Positions 1 to 8,963 of a stretch of 58,862 nt of DNA are shown one piece after another. A program made the position numbers and the translations under genes. Each line of letters starts with the position of its first letter. The first letter of the stretch is position 1. The notes beneath the pieces are model-generated. The model saw only the letters and a list, made by a program, of their open reading frames with translations, did not search any database and had not been told where the DNA came from. The stretch lies in contig CAJULE010000014.1 in the NCBI GenBank assembly GCA_910587445.1, positions 1 through 58,862 of the forward strand, read 5' to 3'. Origin of the DNA: an uncultured Christensenellaceae bacterium. GTDB lineage: Bacteria > Bacillota > Clostridia > Christensenellales > Pumilibacteraceae.

Positions 1-3
1 TGA

Positions 4-46
4 AAGGGAGAGGAACAGCCGAAAGTTCCTCTCCCTTCATCTTTTT
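4..46 (+). terminator. Rho-independent terminator of a gene left of the window
   Basis: A 13-bp perfect stem (AAGGGAGAGGAAC at 4-16 against its complement at 25-37) closes an 8-nt loop and is followed by a T run at 42-46. It ends a plus-strand transcript that lies outside the window. Confidence 0.85.
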
Positions 47-49
47 CGC

Positions 50-71
50 GCACCTTTTCGAAAAAAGGTGC
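50..71. repeat. 22-bp hairpin repeat, copy 1
   Basis: A 22-bp near-palindrome (arms GCACCTTTT and AAAAGGTGC around a CGAA core) occurs twice, identically, 66 bp apart (50-71 and 116-137). It lies between convergent transcripts. It could be a small dispersed intergenic repeat. Confidence 0.6.
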
Positions 72-115
72 AGACATAATGCGAATTGCTACATTCGCGA
101 AAAACACTTTTTGGA

Positions 116-137
116 GCACCTTTTCGAAAAAAGGTGC
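116..137 (-). terminator. 22-bp hairpin repeat, copy 2; likely terminator of the PRC-barrel gene
   Basis: This is the second identical copy of the 22-bp hairpin. It lies just downstream of the minus-strand gene that ends at 145. Read on the minus strand, the hairpin is followed by TCC and an A-rich stretch and then TTTTT, so termination is plausible but not textbook. Confidence 0.5.
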
Positions 138-144
138 GATAATT

Positions 145-1086
145 TTATTTTCCCGCGCGGAGCGCCAACTGAACGAGCTTGTTTTCTCGTGCGGCGTCGG
201 CGATTATTGCGGGCGTGATCACGGTGTTTTCGTTTGCGATAAGCCGTCCCGAAGACGAGTACAGCGCGCGCGTCACGCATTTGCCCGTAAGAAAGGAAAA
301 GTCGGGCGCGCCCATTTCGGGAGAATTTTTGGGCGAGGCAGTCGGGGTGTCGACCGTATACGAATCGTACTCTCTATTTCCGAGCGCACCCGTGGGGGTG
401 GTCACGACGGTTATGCTTGCGCCCGCCGCGCCGTCGCTTTTCGTGCTTTCGGGCTCGGGACTTGCCTCTTCCGATTCGCGCAAAGCGGGCTCGATCGGCT
501 CGGGCGTCGGTCGGTTGCCGATTTGCGGTTCGGTCGCTGTGCCGTCCTTTTTGTCGGGCACGCTTGTCGTCGCCGTTATTTCCGCCGCAGCCTTGACCTT
601 GATCTTCTTGTTCTTCGGCTTGGGAGGGTGAGGACGGGACTTTGGCAAAACGATTTTTTCGTCCGTGTCGTTAAAAGCAATGAGCTCTCGCGAAAACGAC
701 AGGAGAGAATCGGGCAAAAGCCGTTCTTCGCCCGCATAAAACGCCGTCACGTCAAAGCCGTCGTCCCATTCGACGTCGGTAATGCGACCGTAAACTCTTC
801 CGCTTGCCCCATAGGCGACAAGCCCGGCGGGATTGTTGGCGGCTCCCTCGAAATGGAAAAGGGGCGCGTTCGGCGCGCGTACGACTATGGCTTCGCCGCC
901 GAGTTTGAACACTTTGGAAAGGGCGAGCTTTAAGTATTTATCGTCGTTCTCTTCGGGGTCCGACAACAACAGACTGTCGGCTTTTTTGAGATCTCTCGAA
1001 AACAGCACGTCTATCGCCGTGCCGAGGGCGTGCGCGCCCTTCAGTGATATAACCTGCTTGGAAACAATATCGCTTAATCTGTACAT
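145..1086 (-). CDS. PRC-barrel domain protein with acidic linker
   Basis: A 313-residue protein with no signal peptide or membrane segment. The first ~75 residues (MYRLSDIVSKQVISLKG onward) have the strand pattern of a PRC-barrel, and residues ~75-150 may hold a second barrel. Residues ~155-250 form a Pro/Ser/Thr/Glu-rich linker that looks disordered. The last ~45 residues (GKCVTRALYSSSGRLIANEN) match the short barrel-like module at the C terminus of Clostridial PRC-barrel proteins. PRC-barrels are protein- or RNA-interaction modules, for example in RimM, so no enzymatic role is suggested. The start is supported by an AGAGG ribosome-binding site. The gene is divergent from the DUF1858 gene. 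Family call fairly sure, function unknown. Confidence 0.75.
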   Translation of the reverse strand: MYRLSDIVSKQVISLKGAHALGTAIDVLFSRDLKKADSLLLSDPEENDDKYLKLALSKVFKLGGEAIVVRAPNAPLFHFEGAANNPAGLVAYGASGRVYGRITDVEWDDGFDVTAFYAGEERLLPDSLLSFSRELIAFNDTDEKIVLPKSRPHPPKPKNKKIKVKAAAEITATTSVPDKKDGTATEPQIGNRPTPEPIEPALRESEEASPEPESTKSDGAAGASITVVTTPTGALGNREYDSYTVDTPTASPKNSPEMGAPDFSFLTGKCVTRALYSSSGRLIANENTVITPAIIADAARENKLVQLALRAGK

Positions 1087-1158
1087 GGACCTGCCTCTTA
1101 AAAGCTGTTTACTTATATCTATGCCGCCGCAACGCTCGATATGCTCTGCGAAAAGAGG

Positions 1159-1187
1159 TTGACAAATCGAGCGCGGACGTATATAAT
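1159..1187 (+). promoter_or_regulatory. Sigma-A promoter of the DUF1858-pth-mfd operon
   Basis: TTGACA at 1159-1164, a 17-nt spacer and TATAAT at 1182-1187 give a consensus promoter about 40 nt before the DUF1858 start. Confidence 0.9.
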
Positions 1188-1228
1188 AGAGCCGTCAAAG
1201 ACAATTTAATGACGGAGGAACAAATATT

Positions 1229-1435
1229 ATGACTATAAACAAAGATATGACGATAAGCGAAGTGCTCGGCGTGTGCGGACCGGACGTCGCGCCCATTTTC
1301 ATGAATTTCGGTATGCACTGCCTCGGTTGCCCCATTTCGCGCGGTGAGACGGTAGAGCAGGCGGCGCAGGCTCACGGCATAGATCTCGACGAGATGCTAC
1401 TTGCGCTCAACAACTTCGCGGCAAATCTGGCGTAA
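1229..1435 (+). CDS. DUF1858 redox-disulfide domain protein
   Basis: A 68-residue protein that consists only of a DUF1858 domain, the family also known as hybrid-cluster-protein-associated redox disulfide domain. The hallmark CxxC is visible in GMHCLGCPISRGETVEQAA around residues 29-33, after the usual MTINKDMTISEVL opening. Members are small anaerobe-associated proteins thought to take part in thiol or redox chemistry; the partner is not known. A GGAGG ribosome-binding site lies before the ATG. The stop codon is one base from the pth start, so the two are co-transcribed and probably translationally coupled. Confidence 0.9.
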   Translation: MTINKDMTISEVLGVCGPDVAPIFMNFGMHCLGCPISRGETVEQAAQAHGIDLDEMLLALNNFAANLA

Positions 1436-1436
1436 G

Positions 1437-1964
1437 ATGAAGATAGTTTTCGGACTCGGCAATTTCGGGGACAAGTACGCGTACACTTATCACAACATGG
1501 GTTTTTTGACGGCGGAGTGTCTTGCGGACAAGCTGGGGCTGAAGTTCAAAAAACGCGAGTGCGACGGAATGATCGCCGAGGGCTATAGGGGCGGAGAGAA
1601 GCTTCTCATAGTCAAGCCGCTCACGTACATGAACCTTTCGGGACTGTGCGTAAAACAGGTGGTAAGAAAGTACAAGGCGGAGATGAAGGATGTGATAGTC
1701 GTTTTCGACGATATAGATATTCCGCGCCTTACTCTTCGCGTGCGCATGAACGGCAGCGGCGGCACGCATAACGGTATGAGAAATATTATAGACGTCATGG
1801 GCACGGGCGAATTTCCGCGCGTGCGCGTCGGTATAGGCAGACCGCCCGAAAACGTGCCCCTCGGCGACTATGTTCTTTCGGAAGTGCCGAGAGCCGACAG
1901 ACAGGCGTTTTACGATCTCATAGCGGACGCGGCGGACGAAGTGATAAAGCTTTGCGACAAGTAA
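1437..1964 (+). CDS. pth: Peptidyl-tRNA hydrolase
   Basis: Pth cleaves the ester bond of peptidyl-tRNA released from stalled ribosomes, recycling tRNA in the cytoplasm. The 175-residue sequence carries the family landmarks: GLGN at residues 6-9, the catalytic His19 in TYHNMGF, PLTYMNLSG around 61-69, the DDIDIP acidic motif at 91-96 and GGTHNGMRNI at 108-117. It is slightly shorter than the usual 185-195 residues, with no obvious damage. I chose the ATG at 1437 because the protein then begins with the conserved MKIVFGLGN, right after the DUF1858 stop. The following mfd gene starts immediately, the pth-mfd order familiar from Bacillota. Confidence 0.95.
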   Translation: MKIVFGLGNFGDKYAYTYHNMGFLTAECLADKLGLKFKKRECDGMIAEGYRGGEKLLIVKPLTYMNLSGLCVKQVVRKYKAEMKDVIVVFDDIDIPRLTLRVRMNGSGGTHNGMRNIIDVMGTGEFPRVRVGIGRPPENVPLGDYVLSEVPRADRQAFYDLIADAADEVIKLCDK

Positions 1965-1965
1965 T

Positions 1966-4900
1966 TTGTTGAAATCTGGAGACATCATAAAAAAGGGCGG
2001 AGCGTACGGCGACGCCCTGAAAGCTCTGCGGGAGGGAAAAAACCTCTCGGTTTTTGACGCGCGATTTTTCGAAAAGACGTTTTTTGCGGCGGCGCTCGAC
2101 GGCGTCGTTCTTTACGTATGCGCGGACGCAGTGCAGGCGCGCGAGGTGTATTCGCAGATAAAAGGTCTCAAAAAGGCGGTCTACCTTCCGCCTGCCGGCG
2201 ACGGTCTTACATACAAAAAACTCACCTCCGCGGCTTCCGATCCCGAGCGTCTGAAGGCTTTGAGCGACATAGCCTCGGGCGGAGACTGCGTTGTAGTAAC
2301 GTCGCTTGCCGCGCTCGTTCAGAGATATCCGAAGCGCGAGCGCTATATCGCGGACGCGTTCACTCTCTCGAAGGGAGAGGAGTACGACCTTATGCAGGTG
2401 CGGGAAAGTCTTGTTTCGCTCGGCTATCGCGCCGTGCCCATGCCCGAATCGGCGGGGCAGTTTTCTTCCCGCGGCGACATTCTCGACATTTGGGTTACGG
2501 GCGCGGAGCACGCGGTGAGAGCGGAGTTTTTCGGAGACGAGCTCGAGTCGCTCAGAGAGGTGGACGGCGTGACCTATCTGTCGTCTCGCGAGATCGACAG
2601 CGCGGAAATAATTCCCGCCACGGACGTTTTTTACGAAGAGCGGCAGGCGAAAGCCGCAATCGAAGAGCTGACGCGCGTCGCAAAGAGCGAGCGCGAGCTT
2701 GCAATAGCCGCAGACGTCGGTATGAAGCTCGCCGCGAAAAGCAATGATATGTCGCTCGGATATCTGCGTCCGTTCTTCGACAATGTGTCGCTCGCGGAGT
2801 TTGTCCGTCCCGACTTTGTCGCGTACGACGACGCAAAGCAGGTGTACGATACGGCGAAGGCGTTTTATTCCGAACAAAAGCAACGTCTCGACGCGCTTTT
2901 GTCGGCGGGCGAGACCATGGGCTTCGTCGCAAGATCGATAAGCGGCGAAGACGAGATCTATCCCGACGCCGTAAGCGTCGCTTTCCATCGCATAAACAGC
3001 AACAACCGCATATTCTCTCCGCAAGCCGTGTTTACGTTCGACGGAACGGACGTTCCCGACTACAGCAGGGATTTTCTCACGCTTGCCGCAGACCTAAAAG
3101 GCTGGCGCGGAAGATACAGGGTGGACGTCATGTGCGGAAATGCCGAAGCCGTAAGAAACATAGGCGGCTTTCTGTCGGACAACGGCATAGGTTTTGCCGA
3201 AGGGGGCGGAGAGATCAATCTGCTTCCAGAGCACCTCGACAGGGGCGGTATCTTTCATGCGGCAAAACGGGTGGTAGTCGGCACTTACGACATAAGCTCG
3301 CGCAGGACGCGCGCCGCCGTCAGAAGGAGAAAGAACGCCGTGTTTACCGTGCCCGAGGTCGGCGATTACGTCGTGCACGAAACCCACGGCATAGGTCTTT
3401 GCAAGAGCGTCGAAAAGCTCGACCTTACGGGGAGCCCGAGGGACTATCTCGTGCTCGAATACGTCGGCGGCGACAAGCTGTACGTTCCCGTCGAAAATAT
3501 GGATTCTCTTTCGAGGTACGTTTCGGGCGGAGAAAAGACCAAACTTTCCAAGCTCGGCGGAGCGGACTTCGAGCGCGTAAAGAGTAAAGTCAGAGCCTCG
3601 GTAAAAGCGCTTGCGTTCGACCTATTAAAGCTGTATGCCGAAAGGAGCGTGAGCAAAGGCTTTGAATATTCTGCGGACGATTCGCTTCTCGAAGAGTTCT
3701 GCGCCGATTTTCCGTTCAGCGAAACGGAGGATCAGTTGACCGCGGTTTCCGAGGGGCTCGGAGATTTGAAGAGCGGTAAGATAATGGACAGGCTTCTTTG
3801 CGGCGACGTCGGCTACGGCAAGACCGAAGTCGCGCTCAGACTTGCGTTTAAGGTCATTTCATGCGGAAAGCAGGTCGCTTTCGTTTCCCCGACGACTATT
3901 CTCGCCTGTCAGCACTTCGAAACGGCGGTTAAGCGCATGGAGCGCTTCGGCGTGAGGGTGGAAAGGCTCACCCGTTTCGATTCGGCGGCAAAGGTCAAGG
4001 AGACGCTTGCAAGGCTGGAAAAAGGGGAGACCGATCTCGTCTGCGGCACTCACCGCGTGCTCGGCAAGGACGTGAAATTCAAAGACCTCGGGCTTTTGAT
4101 TCTCGACGAGGAACAGCGGTTCGGGGTGGCGGACAAGGAAAAGCTAAAGCTTTTGAAGCCCAATGTGAACGTGCTCAGTCTGTCGGCGACTCCCATACCG
4201 CGCACGCTTTACATGACCATGGTTTCCGTGCGGGATATAAGCGTTTTGGATACGCCGCCCGCCGACCGCATACCCGTGCAGACCTTTGTCGCCGAGTATT
4301 CGGACGCGCTTGTTTTCGACGCGGTTATGCGCGAAATAAACAGGGGCGGACAGGTGTTTATAGTATACAACAGAGTGTCGGGCATAGACTCGTATGCCGC
4401 ACGCCTCAAGGAGCTCATGCCGGACGTGCGCTTTTCCGTCGCTCACGGGCAGATGCCCGAAGCAAAGCTCGAGCGCACCGTCTCGGAATTCGTGGCGGGC
4501 GGAAGCGACGTGCTTGTCGCCTCGACGATTATCGAGAACGGCATAGATATGCCGAGGGCGAACACGCTCGTCGTCGTGGAAGCGGACAAGCTCGGGCTCG
4601 CCCAGCTGTACCAGCTTCGCGGCAGAGTGGGCAGAAGCAGCAGGCTCGCATACGCGTATTTTACTTACGACAACGGACGCGTCATGAGCGAGACCGCATA
4701 CAAGCGGCTCGAGGCGATAACGCGATATACCGATTTCGGAAGCGGCTTTCGCATAGCTATGGCGGATCTCGAGATACGCGGCGCGGGAACTCTCCTCGGA
4801 AGAGAGCAGCACGGGCACATGGAAAAAGTCGGATACGATATGTACGCGAAGCTTCTCGCGGACGCCGTGGCGGAAACGGAGGGAAAGCCCGTCGAGATAA

Positions 4901-5334
4901 GGCGAGAGGTTCGCCTGAATATCGACTTCCCCGCATTTTTGCCCGAGAGCTTCGTAGAGAGCGGCGAAAAGCGCATGGCTCTTTACAGCCGCATAGCCGC
5001 AGTCTCCTCTTTGGAAGAGAAAGCCGCGCTTTCGGCGGAGCTTGCGGATATGTACGGACGACTGCCTAAGGAAGCCGAAAACTTGCTGTGGGCGGCGCTT
5101 GTCAAGAATCTCGCCGCGGCAATAGGGGCAAGCTCGGTGTCGATAAGCGGCGAAAAGTGCCGTATAATCTACGAAAAGGCGATGGATATTCCCGAAGAAG
5201 CGGCGGATGTCGTTCGCGCCGATTCCTGCTGTCTGCTTTCCCTTAGCCCCTCCGCCCGTATAGAGGTGTCCGGGAAAGGGCGTTTGATGAATTTTTTGCT
5301 GAAAACGACGCAAAAACGAGGTTTAAACGATTGA
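1966..5334 (+). CDS. mfd: Transcription-repair coupling factor Mfd
   Basis: Mfd is a DNA translocase that displaces RNA polymerase stalled at lesions and recruits UvrA. The 1122-residue protein is in the normal range. An N-terminal UvrB-like region (~1-340) is followed by a CarD-like RNA-polymerase-interacting domain near residue 464 (VGDYVVHETHGIG), a RecG-like helicase with Walker A GDVGYGKTE near 612 and DEEQRFG near 714, and a C-terminal regulatory domain. The start is a TTG (1966 or 1969) directly after the pth stop, with no strong ribosome-binding site, so expression probably depends on translational coupling with pth. Confidence 0.97.
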   Translation: MLKSGDIIKKGGAYGDALKALREGKNLSVFDARFFEKTFFAAALDGVVLYVCADAVQAREVYSQIKGLKKAVYLPPAGDGLTYKKLTSAASDPERLKALSDIASGGDCVVVTSLAALVQRYPKRERYIADAFTLSKGEEYDLMQVRESLVSLGYRAVPMPESAGQFSSRGDILDIWVTGAEHAVRAEFFGDELESLREVDGVTYLSSREIDSAEIIPATDVFYEERQAKAAIEELTRVAKSERELAIAADVGMKLAAKSNDMSLGYLRPFFDNVSLAEFVRPDFVAYDDAKQVYDTAKAFYSEQKQRLDALLSAGETMGFVARSISGEDEIYPDAVSVAFHRINSNNRIFSPQAVFTFDGTDVPDYSRDFLTLAADLKGWRGRYRVDVMCGNAEAVRNIGGFLSDNGIGFAEGGGEINLLPEHLDRGGIFHAAKRVVVGTYDISSRRTRAAVRRRKNAVFTVPEVGDYVVHETHGIGLCKSVEKLDLTGSPRDYLVLEYVGGDKLYVPVENMDSLSRYVSGGEKTKLSKLGGADFERVKSKVRASVKALAFDLLKLYAERSVSKGFEYSADDSLLEEFCADFPFSETEDQLTAVSEGLGDLKSGKIMDRLLCGDVGYGKTEVALRLAFKVISCGKQVAFVSPTTILACQHFETAVKRMERFGVRVERLTRFDSAAKVKETLARLEKGETDLVCGTHRVLGKDVKFKDLGLLILDEEQRFGVADKEKLKLLKPNVNVLSLSATPIPRTLYMTMVSVRDISVLDTPPADRIPVQTFVAEYSDALVFDAVMREINRGGQVFIVYNRVSGIDSYAARLKELMPDVRFSVAHGQMPEAKLERTVSEFVAGGSDVLVASTIIENGIDMPRANTLVVVEADKLGLAQLYQLRGRVGRSSRLAYAYFTYDNGRVMSETAYKRLEAITRYTDFGSGFRIAMADLEIRGAGTLLGREQHGHMEKVGYDMYAKLLADAVAETEGKPVEIRREVRLNIDFPAFLPESFVESGEKRMALYSRIAAVSSLEEKAALSAELADMYGRLPKEAENLLWAALVKNLAAAIGASSVSISGEKCRIIYEKAMDIPEEAADVVRADSCCLLSLSPSARIEVSGKGRLMNFLLKTTQKRGLND

Positions 5335-5359
5335 TTTTTGAACAAGAATAATGTATAAT
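5331..5359 (+). promoter_or_regulatory. Promoter of the foldase lipoprotein gene
   Basis: TTGATT at 5331-5336 (overlapping the mfd stop), a 17-nt spacer and TATAAT at 5354-5359. This gives the lipoprotein gene its own start independent of mfd. Confidence 0.8.
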
Positions 5360-5420
5360 TGATGTACTATGGGTTTGTGCCCCGTCTCAGACCCTTTACG
5401 AAAAGAGGATTTTCAGTAAA

Positions 5421-7139
5421 ATGCGCAATAAAGTTGTAAGATTGATCATGTGTTGTGTCACGGCGGCGGTGCTGTGCTTTGCGGCTACCGGCTGCCTTTT
5501 CGAGCATAACTACGAAAAAGACTATATGCAGGTTGTGGCGACGGTCAAATCCGTATCTTTCGAGAGGGAAGGGGAAGAGACTTTCACGACCGAGGAAAAG
5601 AACATCTATAAGACGCAGCTCGTCACGCTTTGGAACAACAATGCCGCGTCTCTCATAAATCAGGGCTATACGCCCGAAGCTGCTGCCGAATATCTTCTGT
5701 CGCAGCTCGTCAACCGCGAGGTTCTTTTGAACGAAGCGGAGGCGCTCTTTCATTTCGGCGATCTCAAGTGGACGACGGCGGACGACAACTATGTGGCACA
5801 GACCGTTTACGCTACGCTCGACAGCACGATCGCGTCTATTAAAAACGAGGTCTTGAGCGACCATGACGAACCCATTCAGGGAAGCGGAGAGGACGCGTCG
5901 ACGTCGACGACCTATCCCGTACCGAGCGAGGAAGAGCCCGACGAGGAAGACCCCGAGACGGTAAAGAAATGGCGTCCCGACCCTTCGTCCAATCTCGCCG
6001 TGGGCGGTGACAGCGACATGAAGAGCGTGGAGCGCGAGACGGTACGTCGTCTTGTCGACTATCTCTCCTCGCTTGTCGAGGATAACCGCTTTGCTACCGA
6101 CGAGGAAAAAGCTCGGTTTGACGAAGACGTAAAGAAACTTAAAAAGCTTGTTGCGGACGGAAGAGAGGACCTCGTCTATCCCATGCTTTACGACCCCGAA
6201 TACGATCCCGCAAAGGGAGAGGGAGACGGCACATATATCGTCGAATTCCTTTGGGGAGAACAGGCTCGCGAGACGAGAAAGCTTGCGAGAATGCAGGAAT
6301 ATATCGAGGACGGCGTTGGCGTCACGGAAGAGGAAATCCTCACGAGATACAATTCGCTTGTGGCTACGCAGAAGATCACCTATACCGAATCTTCGTCTAC
6401 CTACGACACGGCGGCTACGAGCTCGACCGAAAACGTGCTTTTCACGCCCGACGACAACTATTTTTACGTAAAGCATATACTCGTGCAGTTCAGCGACGAA
6501 CAGAAAGCCGAGCTCGAAGCATATAAAAAAGAGGGTATCCATTCGAAGGCGCAGATAGAGGCGTTCAGAAATACGCTTGTCAAAAATATCGTGGCTTATA
6601 AGCACGTCGACGGCGAAGACGACACGTCGAGACCCTTGAGCGTTTACGACATATATGCCACCATAAGCTCGAAGATGTCGCAATATAAATACAATCCGCG
6701 CGAGGCGGAACGTACGTTCGACAGACTCGTTTACGATTACAATACGGACAGCGGAGCTTTCGGCAACGTAAAGGGCTATGCCGTCAAGTATGAGCTCGGC
6801 GCGGGCGAGAACGAGAAGTATATGCAGGAATTTGCGGATGCGGCGAGAGATATGTACGACACGCTCGAAGTAGGTCAGCTTTACGACAAGTTGGTCGTTA
6901 CGGACTACGGCGTGCACATAATGTATCTTGCGTCCAAGACGATAGCGGGCGATGTCAAGGGGCTTTACGACTATCAGACTCCCGCGGAGTATACGAGGGT
7001 GTACGACGTCATAAAGGACGGCTTGCTTACGAGCAAGAAAAGCAACGCATATAATTCCTGGGTTGCGGAGAAAATTGTCAATCGAGAGGACAATGTAGAG
7101 CGTTTCGAAAAACGCTTCGAGGACATTTACAACGCATAA
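5421..7139 (+). CDS. Parvulin-type peptidyl-prolyl isomerase lipoprotein (PrsA/SurA-like)
   Basis: A secreted, lipid-anchored foldase expected to act on exported proteins at the outer face of the membrane. The 572-residue sequence starts with a lipoprotein signal ending in a lipobox (ATGC, Cys25). The rotamase signature VKHILVQF is at about residues 349-356, and the typical parvulin ending (TDYGVHIMYLASKT) lies near 500. The region between holds charged linkers and a Glu/Pro-rich stretch near 160-190. It is longer than PrsA (~300 residues), resembling the long SurA_N-type proteins of Clostridia. An AGAGG ribosome-binding site precedes the ATG, and a strong terminator follows. Family call is good; substrates are unknown. 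Confidence 0.85.
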   Translation: MRNKVVRLIMCCVTAAVLCFAATGCLFEHNYEKDYMQVVATVKSVSFEREGEETFTTEEKNIYKTQLVTLWNNNAASLINQGYTPEAAAEYLLSQLVNREVLLNEAEALFHFGDLKWTTADDNYVAQTVYATLDSTIASIKNEVLSDHDEPIQGSGEDASTSTTYPVPSEEEPDEEDPETVKKWRPDPSSNLAVGGDSDMKSVERETVRRLVDYLSSLVEDNRFATDEEKARFDEDVKKLKKLVADGREDLVYPMLYDPEYDPAKGEGDGTYIVEFLWGEQARETRKLARMQEYIEDGVGVTEEEILTRYNSLVATQKITYTESSSTYDTAATSSTENVLFTPDDNYFYVKHILVQFSDEQKAELEAYKKEGIHSKAQIEAFRNTLVKNIVAYKHVDGEDDTSRPLSVYDIYATISSKMSQYKYNPREAERTFDRLVYDYNTDSGAFGNVKGYAVKYELGAGENEKYMQEFADAARDMYDTLEVGQLYDKLVVTDYGVHIMYLASKTIAGDVKGLYDYQTPAEYTRVYDVIKDGLLTSKKSNAYNSWVAEKIVNREDNVERFEKRFEDIYNA

Positions 7140-7160
7140 CTTAAAATATATTACGAAATG

Positions 7161-7193
7161 AAAAGGCTTCCGAAAGAAGGAAGCCTTTTGTTT
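7161..7193 (+). terminator. Terminator after the foldase gene
   Basis: A perfect 11-bp stem (AAAAGGCTTCC at 7161-7171 with its complement at 7179-7189) and a T-rich tail. The hisC ribosome-binding site starts right behind it. Confidence 0.9.
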
Positions 7194-7208
7194 AAAAGGA
7201 GAGACCGA

Positions 7209-8246
7209 ATGAAATTATCGCGCTTTGCAATGAGCGTAACGCCCTATGAGGCGGGGGAGCAGCCCAAGGGCAAAAGATTTGTAAAGCTCAACACGAATGA
7301 AAATCCCTACCCGCCCGCGCCCGAATGCGCGATGGCGTTAAAGGCGTTCGACTCGGACAGATTAAAACTGTATCCGGGCATAGCGGCAACGGAGCTTCGA
7401 GAGGCGATCGCCGAAAAAGAGGGCGTAGACGCCGATTGCGTATTTATAGGCAACGGTTCGGACGAGGTGCTTTCGCTTGCGTTTCGCGCGCTGTTCGATC
7501 CGCACGGTGAGCCCGTCGTATTCCCGTCCGTCACATACAGTTTTTATCCCGTATTCTGTGCGATGTACGGCATAAACACGGAGACGGTGGAAAACGAAGC
7601 GGACTTCACCGTCGCCGTCGAAAAGCTCACTTGCGGGCAGGGCGTCGTCCTTGCCAACCCGAATGCGCCGACTTCGCTTTCCGTAGACGTAAAGGACATA
7701 GAACTGCTTCTTTCGCGCATGGGCGAGCGTCCCGTCGTCGTCGACGAGGCGTATATAGATTTCGCGCGCCGCACGCAGACCGCGGTGCCGCTTCTTCGCA
7801 GATACGACAATCTCGTCGTCGTCAAGACCTTTTCCAAGAGCTATTCTCTTGCGGGAATTCGTTGCGGCTATATGATAGCCCGTCCCGAGACCGTAGCCGC
7901 GCTCGAGCGTGTGCGCGACTGCTTCAACAGCTATCCCGTCGACAGCGTGTGTCAAGCGGTATGCACGGCGGCGATAAAAGCGCGTGACTATCATGAGGCA
8001 AGCGTACAAAAGATTATCGAAACGCGCGATCGCGCCATGAAAATCCTGCGCACGGCGGGATATGAAGTGCTCGATTCGGACACGAATTTCCTGCTTGTTT
8101 CGGGCGGCGAAAGCGACTATTTAAAGCTTAAGGAACGCGGCGTGCTCGTGCGTTGGTTTTCCGCCGAAAGGGTGCGGGGCTACACGCGCGTTACCGTCGG
8201 CAGCGACGAGGAAACGGACGTCTATCTGAGGGCGCTTTTAAAGTAG
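7209..8246 (+). CDS. hisC: Histidinol-phosphate aminotransferase (class I/II PLP enzyme)
   Basis: A PLP-dependent aminotransferase expected to convert imidazole-acetol phosphate to histidinol phosphate with glutamate. The 345-residue length and motifs fit HisC: NTNENPYPP near 28-36, a cofactor-phosphate GNGSDEVL region near 82-90, NPNAPTS near 150, the Asp of DEAYIDFA, and the Schiff-base lysine in TFSKSYSLAG near residue 208. The start is the ATG at 7209 with AAAGGAGA upstream. A longer reading would run into the preceding terminator. No other histidine genes are nearby, so a broader aromatic/histidinol-phosphate specificity is possible. Confidence 0.88.
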   Translation: MKLSRFAMSVTPYEAGEQPKGKRFVKLNTNENPYPPAPECAMALKAFDSDRLKLYPGIAATELREAIAEKEGVDADCVFIGNGSDEVLSLAFRALFDPHGEPVVFPSVTYSFYPVFCAMYGINTETVENEADFTVAVEKLTCGQGVVLANPNAPTSLSVDVKDIELLLSRMGERPVVVDEAYIDFARRTQTAVPLLRRYDNLVVVKTFSKSYSLAGIRCGYMIARPETVAALERVRDCFNSYPVDSVCQAVCTAAIKARDYHEASVQKIIETRDRAMKILRTAGYEVLDSDTNFLLVSGGESDYLKLKERGVLVRWFSAERVRGYTRVTVGSDEETDVYLRALLK

Positions 8247-8253
8247 AATATTC

Positions 8254-8282
8254 TTGACAAAAGATGTCTTTGGCGGTATAAT
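8254..8282 (+). promoter_or_regulatory. Promoter of the membrane protein-pncB-divIVA operon
   Basis: TTGACA at 8254-8259, a 17-nt spacer and TATAAT at 8277-8282. About 110 nt of leader follows before the first gene. It contains a TCCCTC...GAGGGA pairing near 8287-8323 that could form a weak hairpin. Confidence 0.88.
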
Positions 8283-8395
8283 GAAATCCCTCGGGTGCGC
8301 CGTTTCGTCGCCTCGGGAGGGAGAATAACAAGCGCAGCGACGGGCATATAATAGAAAGGCAAGCTGCGGTACGTTTGACAAAAGGAGACCGAAGT

Positions 8396-8947
8396 ATGGA
8401 GCAGACGACAGAGGAGAGAATAGAGCTAACCCCTCGGCAAAAGCTCGTGGGCAATCTCGTTGCGGGCGGTTTTACCCTTCTTTGCGGCATATTTTTGCTT
8501 TTGTGCGGGCTCGGCGTGATTCCGCTCTCTTTGAGAGACATCGCACTTCCCGCCGTGCTTTCGGCAGTGGGTCTCGCGCTCTTTTCGACGGCGATACTCA
8601 ACCGCAACAGTGTGTCGCTGTGGCTGTCCTGGGCGTTTTTTACTCCCGCCGTCATATCTTTTGTCGCCGCATACACCTCGTTCGGTTACGGCAATCTGTA
8701 TCCGTTTTACATCGCGATTCCGGCAATAGCTTCCCTTATGACCCTTCCGATGACGCCGAAGTCTTGGAAAAGCCATATAAAGGTCATTCTGTTTTTCGGA
8801 GTGCTCGCTTTTCTGTTCATGCTCAATTCGCTTATCGGCATAGGGTGGAACATAGTTCTTCCCATAATACTCGTGCTTGCGGGGCTTGCCATAATCGCCG
8901 TTGCGCTTTCCGTAGCGCTTCCGCGCGGCAAACAAAACCGTCAGTAA
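8396..8947 (+). CDS. Small polytopic membrane protein of unknown function
   Basis: A 183-residue protein with a short charged N terminus (MEQTTEERIELTPRQKLVG) followed by about six hydrophobic segments covering nearly all the rest, ending in the basic tail PRGKQNRQ. I recognise no family. The ATG at 8396 is preceded by AAAGGAGA at good spacing. A TTG seven codons earlier lies inside that ribosome-binding region, so I rejected it. It is the first gene of an operon with pncB and a DivIVA-like gene; this context gives no clear functional clue. Confidence 0.75.
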   Translation: MEQTTEERIELTPRQKLVGNLVAGGFTLLCGIFLLLCGLGVIPLSLRDIALPAVLSAVGLALFSTAILNRNSVSLWLSWAFFTPAVISFVAAYTSFGYGNLYPFYIAIPAIASLMTLPMTPKSWKSHIKVILFFGVLAFLFMLNSLIGIGWNIVLPIILVLAGLAIIAVALSVALPRGKQNRQ

Positions 8948-8963
8948 ACCAAAGGAGAAACAT

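Noticed and set aside
79..933. Long plus-strand frame opposite the PRC-barrel gene (284 codons)
   Set aside because: It overlaps the minus-strand gene almost fully, its product is Arg/Phe-rich without domain, and it has no ribosome-binding site; an antisense shadow of C/G-ending codons.
5367..6917. 516-codon minus-strand frame opposite the foldase lipoprotein
   Set aside because: Same shadow effect. The plus strand has promoter, ribosome-binding site, lipobox and rotamase signature; this frame has none.
7158..7208. Upstream extension of hisC from an ATG at 7158
   Set aside because: It would be translated through the terminator hairpin of the previous gene; the ATG at 7209 has the proper ribosome-binding site and the expected N terminus.
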